Positions 48,176 to 55,748 of a DNA stretch of 64,000 nucleotides are shown piece by piece. Position numbers and translations under genes: made by a program. Every line of letters starts with the position of its first letter. Within the stretch, counting starts at the first letter, position 1. A model generated the notes under the pieces. The model was not told where the DNA came from, did no database searches, and saw nothing but the letters and a program-made list of their open reading frames with translations. Source of the DNA: UBA9647 sp963739335 (lineage in GTDB: Bacteria; Bacteroidota; Ignavibacteria; UBA10030); NCBI GenBank assembly GCA_963739335.1, contig CAVUAC010000051.1:1-64000 (forward strand), in the 5' to 3' direction.

Positions 48176-48304
48176 GCATAACGTTCGCGGCACACCGCAG
48201 TGCCGTTGCGAACTCCTTTTATCTACTATTGTGTGAGCAACGGCATTGAGCGAGTGCATGAGCTTTAGACTAGCCCGCGAGCGCCGGTGTGCCGCTTGTT
48301 AGCT
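48176..48304. other. attC-like site 20, variant arms
   Basis: R'' GCATAAC, R' GTTAGCT. Arms GTTCGCGGCACACCGC and GCGCCGGTGTGCCGCTT match each other (CACA/TGTG instead of CAAA/TTTG). Centre GTGCCGTTGCGAACTCC with TGTGAGCAACGGCATTGAGC. Confidence 0.9.
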
Positions 48305-48579
48305 GCAGGCGCCCTGCCACAACTTTTTGAGTTCGCAATAATCTGACCTCTGGTCTCGCTGGCGCATGCTGTAAACCTTGCGCTTTCAATCATTCATCGG
48401 TTCCGATTCGCCGGACAGAAAAAGTGAATGCTAGAGGTGGCGATGAATTTCGACGGTTGCGAGAATCTATGAGAAAATAGAACTCAACAAAAGTTCTTGT
48501 CTTTCAGCCGTAGCAAATCTGAGTCCAGGTGCGCCGGCGAGTGTGAGCAGAATTACCTACCACTGACCGTGGCGCTTGC
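48305..48579. other. Short cassette without a gene
   Basis: Only about 280 bp between cores, with a 16-bp terminal inverted repeat (GTTAGCTGCAGGCGCC and partner). No open frame with a start signal in either strand. Confidence 0.6.
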
Positions 48580-48766
48580 AGCTAACGTTTAGGCAAACCG
48601 CAGTGGTTTTTGGTGACCAAGACTTGACTTCGCTCCACGTCAGCCTACTAATGACACCAAAAACCATTGAGCGAGTGAACGAGCTCAACAGAGCTTCGTA
48701 ACAACTTCGACATGGTATTAGCCTGCCTCCATTAGCCCGCGAGCGGCGGTTTGCCGTTTGTTATGT
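48580..48766. other. attC-like site 21
   Basis: R'' AGCTAAC, R' GTTATGT. Arms GTTTAGGCAAACCGC and GGCGGTTTGCCGTTT. Centre GTGGTTTTTGGTG with CACCAAAAACCATTGAGCG. Confidence 0.9.
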
Positions 48767-48835
48767 GAAGTTGTTTTGCGTTTCGATAAGAGAAGACCCG
48801 AGTGTTCGAGTCGGAGCAAACTGAGCTTGCATGAG

Positions 48836-49309
48836 CTATCTCTCAAGATAGTATCGCCGAACAAAACCCGTCTCGCCCCTTTCCAGATCCTCTCCGCGCA
48901 CTGTGACTGTATCATCCCAGATTTTTACCACTTTCAGAATGAAATCCCCCCAACGCTGTGTCGGTACAAAGTCCAGAGCGCGCTTTACCGAGAAGAGCGA
49001 ATCATCAAGAAGAAAAACTCCCAGCAACTCATCAGAGAAATTGCCCTGAAAACTCATGTCAGCCCGTATGCCTCTTGCTATGACAAGATAATGGTTCGGT
49101 TTCTCAGGGTAGTGGATTGGATTCAAAAGGAGGGGGCGTATATCGAAAATTTCCACGCGAGCGATGTTCGGGTTGCGCTTCTGGAACTCCTTTGCCAAAA
49201 CAGATAAGAGCTGGGAAGTGCCACCGTTTGATTGCTGTGAAACTGCCGCGGTGGAAAGAGCTGACGAGATGCTTGCCCACACTAGAAAGAGTCGAAGTGC
49301 TTTTCTCAT
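48836..49309 (-). CDS. Exported cassette protein, unknown
   Basis: 157 residues with a signal peptide (LFLVWASISSALSTAAVSQQ). The mature domain is alpha/beta (VLAKEFQKRNPNIARVEIFD, ILKVVKIWDDTVTVRGEDLE) and resembles small periplasmic proteins, without a recognised family. Rightmost gene of the array. Confidence 0.7.
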   Translation of the reverse strand: MRKALRLFLVWASISSALSTAAVSQQSNGGTSQLLSVLAKEFQKRNPNIARVEIFDIRPLLLNPIHYPEKPNHYLVIARGIRADMSFQGNFSDELLGVFLLDDSLFSVKRALDFVPTQRWGDFILKVVKIWDDTVTVRGEDLERGETGFVRRYYLER

Positions 49310-49363
49310 GGTCTACTTTCTGAAAGTTGCCATCATCGTACCGAGGGAAGCAAAACAATTTTC

Positions 49364-49468
49364 ACATAACTAATGCAATATCGCATTGCGATTTTGTGCC
49401 CGTATTGGGCGTATATGCGCATTGCGTTTTTATGGCTTTTGGCTGAATCTTGCTGTTACGCGTTAGAA
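49364..49468. other. Right end of the array: R'' with atypical partner
   Basis: R'' ACATAAC matches the start of the last cassette (GTTATGTGAAG), but the following sequence (self-complementary ATCGCATTGCGAT, GCGCATTGCG) is unlike the other sites. A GTTAGAA at 49462 could be a core. It may be a different attC or a remnant of the attachment site next to a lost integrase. Confidence 0.4.
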
Positions 49469-49889
49469 CACAAAAACCTCCTTCATCGCTTCTCACGGAT
49501 CCGGCGGCTTTCAAACCCGCATTCCACGGGCGCACGAGAGTTTCAAGGGCGGGCACGGTGTTGGGGGACGATTATCAACTACAAGCTAGCGGTTGCAGTA
49601 TGAATGTCAATACCGAAAACTAGGTATATTGCATTTCGTAAAAACCAGTCTCATTATCGGTGCAACCTGTTGAAATTTCGTCCCTTAAAGCGTCTTGCTG
49701 CTTCCTTTTTCACAAAGACGGAACTGATGCGAAAACAGCCTCGGGAGCAGAAATCGTCGCAGCTTGAGAACTCGCACAGATTCCTTTCCTGTCCTGCAGC
49801 GATTTCATCAAAACTCTCTTGTTACATGCCCGGTCGCCTCCGAACCATCATCAACCTGGCCAGCCGTTCTCGGATCCCAAGATTTCCGT

Positions 49890-49956
49890 CCCATCTCCCG
49901 TTCTCCCCTTCTCCGAATCTCATTTTGCATCTTTGAACTGCGAACTACATTCTGCC
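49890..49956. repeat. 67-bp direct repeat, copy 1
   Basis: Begins CCCATCTCCCGTTCTCCCC, ends GCGAACTACATTCTGCC; identical to 50176-50242 except one base. Confidence 0.85.
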
Positions 49957-50175
49957 GGCTTCCATCGTCCGTCTTCCATCACCCGTCTCGTCTCCCGTCT
50001 AACCTCTCACGTCTAACGGATCACCGTCCTCGGTTCCTGCTTTCTACTTTCTACTTTTTACTTCTTACTTGTTGTCACATTTTCTCTCGCGATCCTCTGT
50101 CTGACGCGCCTCCCTACTTGCGTGCGTTGTCTGCCATCTGCTTTCCGCCCGCTGCACTCTCCCCGTCTCACGTCT

Positions 50176-50242
50176 CCCATCTCCCGTTCTCCCCTTCCCC
50201 GAATCTCATTTTGCATCTTTGAACTGCGAACTACATTCTGCC
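50176..50242. repeat. 67-bp direct repeat, copy 2
   Basis: Partner of 49890-49956, 286 bp away, same orientation. Confidence 0.85.
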
Positions 50243-50673
50243 CGACACCCCCCGTCTCACGTCTTCCGTCTAACTTCTCACGACAGAAGTTCTGTCTCGC
50301 CCGTCTCCCATTTTCCCCCGCTCTCCCGATCACCCATCAACCACTTACGCAGTTAACCGTCTCCCGTCTTACGTCTCACGTCTCACCCTCACAGCTTTTC
50401 CCAGGCCCTCACGTCTCACCACCTCGTTCCACCCCCGCCCAGAATATCCGGCAAATCTGCCGGCTTGTAATCCCTCACTCGTACCCCTTTATTAGCCACT
50501 GAGTTCCTTGAGAACCCACTGTCACAATCAACACGCTGCATCACGGAACGGTGATAACAATGATTTTCAATGAAGAGTTATCTGATAACACCCATTTCTC
50601 AAAAAAGCGTTATCCGAACAAAATCGACGAAGGGTGCCCCTTCTACAAGATTTTTTTCCCGAACCAATAGCGA

Positions 50674-51531
50674 ATGCGCTCACCAGAGACCCCCAATAAC
50701 ACTCAAACCACTGTGGCTAGATTCATCGACCACCTCAGAAAAAACAAGATGTCCGAACAAACAATCAAGGCATATTCGTCCGATGTGAACGGGTTCTTGC
50801 AGCGATCTGCACCTTCCTCCTCTGACCTTCGCTCGATCCTCGCGATTCAAACAAAGGACATCGAAGACTACCTCCACAGCCTGGCGCGTGCAGGATCCAA
50901 ATTCGCATCTGTCCGGCGCACCTCATGTGCCCTCAAGAACTTCTTCCTGTTCCTGGTCAACCAGGGCGTGAGAAAGGACAACCCTGCCGCTGCCCTCCGT
51001 GTAGCTCCTGTCCAATGTGCTGTTCTTTCAACCGATCAGATTGTCTCTCTCTTCCAGTACCTCAACCGGCGCCAGATGTCTGCCGATGGGTCTGACGTCA
51101 TTCGCTATCTACGGGACGAGCTCATTCTCTTTCTCATGATGTTCTATGGCATCCGGCAGTATCAGGTCTGCAACTTGAAGCTCTCTTCCATTGAAGCAAA
51201 AGAGAAAGCTATAACGCTCATCATCAGCACAGTGTCCACCATCCGACTTCATGCCCAGGTCCTCAGAAAGCTCCGCGCATACCTTGAAGCCAGAAACTCT
51301 GACTCCGACACGATATTCCTTGAGTCCCTCGGCAAGAGGCCTCTGGACTACTGGGGCATCCGCCATGCATTGAGCGATCTCAGCCAGGCCTTGCAGTTCG
51401 ACTGCTCACCCAAATCGCTGCACAACACCTATCTCTATTTGCAGCAGCACCCAGAGATCAGAGAGCCGCTCATCAGAGAAATCGTTTCCATCGGATTCAC
51501 TCACAAATTTGGTGCTGCCTCAAATGCGTAG
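50674..51531 (+). CDS. Tyrosine-recombinase-like protein lacking catalytic residues
   Basis: 285 residues. The N-terminal SAM-like DNA-binding domain is clear (FIDHLRKNKMSEQTIKAYSS, DIEDYLHSL, RRTSCALKNFFLFL), and the fold of the catalytic domain is kept (LILFLMMFYGIRQYQVCNLK with the first Arg). The HxxR motif reads KSLH in SPKSLHNTYLYLQ, and there is no Tyr after it where the nucleophile should be, so it cannot cut DNA. It resembles XerD more than IntI (no integron-specific insertion). It may have become a DNA-binding regulator or accessory factor. First gene of the plus-strand train; the lipoprotein gene overlaps its end. Confidence 0.8.
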   Translation: MRSPETPNNTQTTVARFIDHLRKNKMSEQTIKAYSSDVNGFLQRSAPSSSDLRSILAIQTKDIEDYLHSLARAGSKFASVRRTSCALKNFFLFLVNQGVRKDNPAAALRVAPVQCAVLSTDQIVSLFQYLNRRQMSADGSDVIRYLRDELILFLMMFYGIRQYQVCNLKLSSIEAKEKAITLIISTVSTIRLHAQVLRKLRAYLEARNSDSDTIFLESLGKRPLDYWGIRHALSDLSQALQFDCSPKSLHNTYLYLQQHPEIREPLIREIVSIGFTHKFGAASNA

Positions 51532-51910
51532 TCTCCTACTGACTTGCTCGACACTACTGTCGCTCACAACCAGTTGCACGCTCCCCTCAGCACTGGATGA
51601 TCCGGAGCTCGTCAGCAGCCTTCGCTTTTCACCCAGCGCATCCGATTCGTTCAAGTCCAACACCCAGCTTCTCTACACGCTCAAAGCTCCTGCTACACTG
51701 AACGCATACATCGTGAAAGTTGACTCAGCCGGAATGCAGCATCTCGTGAAGACTCTCGTACTCAACGCGACCGAATCAAAGGGTTCACATGCCCACACCT
51801 GGCTCGGCGACACCGATGACGGACTCTTCACCCCCTCTGGCTTATACGCCGGCGTGATTCACATTCAAGACCGTTCATTCCAAGCCACTGTTCTTGTCTT
51901 TCACTTTTGA
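51524..51910 (+). CDS. Small lipoprotein with FlgD-Ig-like domain
   Basis: 128 residues from ATG 51524, overlapping the previous stop by 8 bp. Lipoprotein signal MRSLLLTCSTLLSLTTSC with Cys at the lipobox. The rest resembles an FlgD-type Ig-like domain (LFTPSGLYAGVIHIQDRSFQ). Likely anchored in the outer or inner membrane; role unknown. Confidence 0.7.
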   Translation: MRSLLLTCSTLLSLTTSCTLPSALDDPELVSSLRFSPSASDSFKSNTQLLYTLKAPATLNAYIVKVDSAGMQHLVKTLVLNATESKGSHAHTWLGDTDDGLFTPSGLYAGVIHIQDRSFQATVLVFHF

Positions 51911-52027
51911 GGTATGAATGGATCCTTTCCACCCTATCTCTGCCTTCTCAACATCCTTGCTCCACCTTGCCTCATCGCCCCCCGAAATCGTCGGCGGCGT
52001 GCGTAGGCGGCTTAACCACGTGCGTTC

Positions 52028-52088
52028 AAATTTCGGTGAGTCTCAATCTAATCGCCGAGACAGTAGTTACCATTCCTCACCGAAATTT
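52028..52088. other. Long nested hairpin
   Basis: AAATTTCGGTGAG pairs perfectly with CTCACCGAAATTT; inside, GTCTC pairs with GAGAC. Part of a 459-bp gap without a gene that folds strongly on either strand. Confidence 0.6.
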
Positions 52089-52190
52089 CCGGCAAGTGTG
52101 CGGAAGCTCTATCACGTGGGTTTCGATTTCGGCGCCCTTTTTTCCCGCTTCAAAATACGAAAGGCGGGATCCCGTACAGCGGGACTTTCT

Positions 52191-52228
52191 GTCCACTTTC
52201 TTTTTGGGCGAGCAAAAAGAAAGTGGAC
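52191..52228. other. 15-bp perfect hairpin
   Basis: GTCCACTTTCTTTTT and AAAAAGAAAGTGGAC flank GGGCGAGC. A dispersed intergenic hairpin of this kind is common in many bacterial genomes. Confidence 0.6.
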
Positions 52229-52369
52229 TAATCGTATTACCCTCTGCGCTCCAACCAATTCAGTATTTCTTGGCGCTCTCAACGGTCTTGCCTCCCCCGA
52301 AGAAGTTTCTTCAGGGGCGGTTATTCCTCACCAACGTGTAAACAACTCACAACTTTCACGGAGGTTCTC

Positions 52370-53107
52370 ATGACCCCATCACTCAATCCAGGCCGGCTCT
52401 CGCTGGCGCTACCCACTATCTGCTTCGTAGCCATCTTGCTCGCAGCGTGTCAAACCGACAGCCCTCTCACTCAACCATCCGCTCCCCCGGACATCTCGAA
52501 ATACGAATTCGAAGCCACCGGCGAAGACTTCCTCATCTCAGCTCTTGATGAAGTCCACGCCATCGCCGACTGGGCAGATACGTTCACGAACGCACCCAAC
52601 CTTTCCGTCACGGACGACGCTCCAGCCACCAAAAAGATGACGCTCACGAAGACGGCTAGCGACACAGTTTACATTTATGGCCAAGCCGATGGCAGCACAG
52701 TCACGCGAACGGAATTTCCTGATTGCTCGTGGAGACAGGTTCGCACGCTCGGACACGCCGATGGCACCATTACTCGCGAAACGACATCAGGCGTCCTGTC
52801 TTTGGGCTCTGGGGGTACTGCACATCCCCGCCCTCCGGTCCTCCGGTGCATCCCTCCCCACGGGCACGCAAAAGCTGATGGAGCGACCACTCGCGAACAG
52901 TCACCAGCAATCTCATCATTTGCCTCTGGCTGCGCTGTCGGCCGTCCTCCGAAACCCCCAATCCTCACGATGTGCGGACGAACTTCTCAAGATGCGAACC
53001 TTGCAGTTGGCCGCCCCTCTCGCCGTGAGGCACCTTGGGACACGCGATCACTTTGTTCTGGTGTGGCAATGCCGATAGCAAAACCGCCTGTACATGTTTC
53101 AGCATAA
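52370..53107 (+). CDS. Putative lipoprotein with ADGxxTR repeats, possibly frameshifted
   Basis: 245 residues; AcGGAGGTTCTC precedes ATG 52370. Lipoprotein signal ends LLAAC (Cys about 27). The middle has repeats YGQADGSTVTRTEFPD, GHADGTITRETTS and AKADGATTREQS. From about residue 150 the composition changes to Pro/Arg-rich, and another frame (52677-53078) stays open, so an indel in the C-terminal half is likely. Function unknown. Confidence 0.5.
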   Translation: MTPSLNPGRLSLALPTICFVAILLAACQTDSPLTQPSAPPDISKYEFEATGEDFLISALDEVHAIADWADTFTNAPNLSVTDDAPATKKMTLTKTASDTVYIYGQADGSTVTRTEFPDCSWRQVRTLGHADGTITRETTSGVLSLGSGGTAHPRPPVLRCIPPHGHAKADGATTREQSPAISSFASGCAVGRPPKPPILTMCGRTSQDANLAVGRPSRREAPWDTRSLCSGVAMPIAKPPVHVSA

Positions 53108-53152
53108 GTACACATTGGAATTCTGTCGTCGTTCTTGACCACAGAAAAACCT

Positions 53153-53929
53153 ATGACCCTACAATCAATCTCAATACGTGTCAGGATTTTCTTCCTGCTT
53201 GCATTCACCTCCTGCAGCATCCCACTCTGTGGACAGGTCCGCGGAAATACTATGCGCGTAGGCGGACCTGCCCACCAGGGCTCTCTGAATGCAAGCGAAC
53301 CTGTTAGTCGTCCTGCATCAGACGCAGGTGTGGCAGCTACTCAACTCATTTTCATCGACACCTTGGTTCAGAGCTCCTCTATTGACAGTCTCGAACTCGT
53401 CTTGCTGCATTTCGAGATCGCCAAAGCATCGGAACAAGCTCGGGAAACCAGCTTTTGGAGACGCATCATTCCACAGATCCATTTATCGGCCAGCTTCGGC
53501 ATGCACGATCTGATATTCATCGACCCGGGTTCCTTCACACCCTACATTCTTCCACGCGACGCATACAGACTAACGATCAGCCTGCCATTGAATGAGGTTG
53601 TCAATTCTTCTAGGCACACCGAGGCCACCTTAGAACTGGACCGGCTAAAAGCTGAGCTATCACTGCGCACTACCCAGCGTCAACAGGCTCGCAGGTCTCT
53701 TGAAAGGCAACTGCAAGCGTTGCAGGCCGAGTCGGCATCGCTTCAAAGAGACATGAGCCTCATCCAGGAATTGCTCCACTTCAATGAATTGCGCTTCCAA
53801 CAGGGCAAGATTGAATTCGACGCACTCACACGCACCAAGCTCGAGCTCACAAGCGCAATGAGAACGATAATGCACATCCACCAACAAGAAGCACTCATCC
53901 AACTGAAACTCAGCTACATAGAACAATGA
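53153..53929 (+). CDS. Exported coiled-coil protein resembling half a TolC-type channel
   Basis: 258 residues from ATG 53153, preferred over an upstream TTG. Signal peptide TLQSISIRVRIFFLLAFTSC. The C-terminal 130 residues form a long coiled coil with a beta segment before it (RLTISLPLNEVVNSSRHTEA, RRSLERQLQALQAESASLQR, LRFQQGKIEFDALTRTKLEL), matching one repeat of an outer-membrane efflux protein. Full TolC proteins have two such repeats and about 450 residues, so this would need to assemble differently. Its stop overlaps the next start (ATGA). Confidence 0.65.
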   Translation: MTLQSISIRVRIFFLLAFTSCSIPLCGQVRGNTMRVGGPAHQGSLNASEPVSRPASDAGVAATQLIFIDTLVQSSSIDSLELVLLHFEIAKASEQARETSFWRRIIPQIHLSASFGMHDLIFIDPGSFTPYILPRDAYRLTISLPLNEVVNSSRHTEATLELDRLKAELSLRTTQRQQARRSLERQLQALQAESASLQRDMSLIQELLHFNELRFQQGKIEFDALTRTKLELTSAMRTIMHIHQQEALIQLKLSYIEQ

Positions 53930-55314
53930 TCAATGGTGCACTGCAAATCATCGGTGATGTCCCTGGAAAACACCTTGATCCTCTCTTACTCGCTCAATCT
54001 CAGTCGAATGATTCATTGGGGTTTATGATGATCGCATATGCTACACAATCAGCAAATGCGGATACACCGCTTTCACGGTTCTATGATCTGTTTTTCCTCC
54101 GCGGGTCTCACATTTGTGAATGTGCCAGAATGAATCGTGATTTGCGTTTCCAACTTCACCTAGATGTCGCCCTGCAAACCTTCAAACGCGCCGGCAGGGA
54201 AGACAGCACCCGGGTGTTTCTCTTCGCTGCCACAGATGAGGTCCTCACTCGATTTCGTTCAACCTTCTTCTATGAGCCATGCCTGAAGGTCCAGGCTCAG
54301 GGATTGTCGAACAAACACATGCAGAGGCTCGTGTCAACCACAGGGTGTCAGAGGGGAATAATCGAATGCAATGAGTTCATCGACGTCCTCCCATCGCTTG
54401 ATCTGAGGGATGTAGCATCACCAGAGGACCTCAGCCAATATCGACCCCCTTTCAAACACGGTCGCATATTGCTGTACGATCTCGAGAAGAACAAAGAACT
54501 AGTGGAAGTTAGGTATGCTTCACACCCCTTTCGCTCGACAGCCCCCTCGTATGGCCCGTCCATGAACCCCGGCCAGAGCCTCATGCGCTCCCACCACGCA
54601 TCTCCCGGCAAGTCAGCTGATGGACTTGTCTCAGCAGTCGATGAGAAGGAGGCAGAAGAATTCACACAATTCATTACACAGATCCTCAATTCAGCACCAC
54701 CCACGATATCGCCAGAAGGTGACACAAGCGGAGCTGCCTCATCGCATTCTGCCAACAATGACCCTCAATTAAGCATCGACCAAGAGAGTGAGCACTCCAA
54801 TTCCTTTGTTATCACATATCGTGAACCTGAACAAGTATCGCTGTCTAGCTCGATTCCGCGCCCTAGCCCGCCCACTCATGGGCGGGCTCATCGACCGCCA
54901 AGGAAGCCGAGAAATGATCCTGCTCGAGAAGACACCTCGGAGAACGAAAGCGCGACATCACTACCGGAATCATCTGAATACCTCCGTCTCTTCGAACGAC
55001 TGTTTCGCTCTTTTCGTCAGCGGGTATTTGATAGCTTTGGTGACAAATGCGATTCAGTTATCGCCGACGCAGAATCCAAGGTCCGGTTTCTCACTCCCGA
55101 GTTTGATCTCCATTCGCTCAACGAAAGCACCGCTATCATCGTACTAGACCTCATCGAAAACATCGCAGCCAAAGCGTCGTTCTTGAAACGTCCCCGACTT
55201 CGCCAGGCTGCACTGACACTGGTGGCTGATCTTTATAACAAACAGTACGAGCTATTGGAAAAACACGGCGTCATCGACAAAGTCGAGCAGTTCTACTACC
55301 GGCTCAAAAAATGA
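53926..55314 (+). CDS. Unrecognised 462-residue protein of the mobile element
   Basis: Translationally coupled to the preceding gene (ATGA). Residues 1-200 look globular (FFLRGSHICECARMN, RVFLFAATDEVLTRFRSTFF); 200-340 are Pro/Ser-rich and probably disordered; 350-462 are helical (EYLRLFERLFRSFRQRVFDS, LIENIAAKASFLKRPRLRQA). Not recognised; a mobilisation or regulatory role would be guesswork. Confidence 0.65.
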   Translation: MINGALQIIGDVPGKHLDPLLLAQSQSNDSLGFMMIAYATQSANADTPLSRFYDLFFLRGSHICECARMNRDLRFQLHLDVALQTFKRAGREDSTRVFLFAATDEVLTRFRSTFFYEPCLKVQAQGLSNKHMQRLVSTTGCQRGIIECNEFIDVLPSLDLRDVASPEDLSQYRPPFKHGRILLYDLEKNKELVEVRYASHPFRSTAPSYGPSMNPGQSLMRSHHASPGKSADGLVSAVDEKEAEEFTQFITQILNSAPPTISPEGDTSGAASSHSANNDPQLSIDQESEHSNSFVITYREPEQVSLSSSIPRPSPPTHGRAHRPPRKPRNDPAREDTSENESATSLPESSEYLRLFERLFRSFRQRVFDSFGDKCDSVIADAESKVRFLTPEFDLHSLNESTAIIVLDLIENIAAKASFLKRPRLRQAALTLVADLYNKQYELLEKHGVIDKVEQFYYRLKK

Positions 55315-55748
55315 CTCACGTTGTTTACAAAGGACCTCAATGAAACTTCTTGTCTATACATGTGTATGCCCCGCAGGGGACTGGCCAAGCCCACGTATTA
55401 CGCGGGCATTCTGCCTTTGCTCAGAACATCCCCTCTTATGCGTAGGCCCGCGGGCTGTGAGAGGGGAGCAGAGGGGTGTGTGGAATTTCGCTGGCTATGG
55501 GCTCTGCGAAAGCACCAAGCTATGATTGAACCCAGCCCCGGAAATCGATGGTCGTCAGACTCCGGCAGAGTCTAACGGACTCTGACGAGCGGTGTAGGCA
55601 GCTGCTATACACAAGATCTCCGCATATGCTCGTCCCCCCTTTCGCAAAGGGGGGTTGGGGGGATTTGATTCTTCTGAGCATTATGTAACGCGAGCCACTT
55701 ACTTTTGGCTCGAGCGCTTTATCTGCGCAACATCAGAAACTAAATTCT
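55315..55748. other. Gene-free gap with hairpins
   Basis: Contains CCCCCCTTTCGCAAAGGGGGG (55634-55654) and GTCAGACTCCG with CGGACTCTGAC (about 55556-55588). A possible terminator for the preceding genes and leader of the replication gene; no open frame convinces. Confidence 0.55.

Larger units (their letters stand above)
49470..50673. other. Gene-free pyrimidine-rich spacer
   Basis: No gene on either strand. It holds the dyad-like CAATACCGAAAACTAGGTAT (49609-49628), many phrases such as CGTCTCCCGTCTTACGTCTC and TTTCTACTTTCTACTTTTTA, and the 67-bp duplication listed separately. Confidence 0.6.

Noticed and set aside
8921..49468. Regularly spaced repeats as a CRISPR array
   Set aside because: Units are 130-290 bp, imperfectly palindromic and separated by whole genes; no short uniform repeats, no cas genes.
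49890..50242. The 67-bp direct repeat as attachment sites of the 50-63 kb element
   Set aside because: Both copies are on the same side of the element and neither resembles the tRNA-Glu end.
49604..50502. Plus- and minus-strand frames in the pyrimidine-rich spacer
   Set aside because: Low-complexity Ser/Pro/Leu translations of repeat phrases; the 67-bp duplication appears in two of them.
50674..51531. Integron integrase IntI
   Set aside because: N-terminal motifs are XerD-like, the integron-specific insertion is missing, and HxxR and the Tyr nucleophile are absent.
51907..52373. Two overlapping plus-strand frames of about 150 residues
   Set aside because: They cover the hairpin-dense gap, have no start signals and read through inverted repeats in two frames at once.
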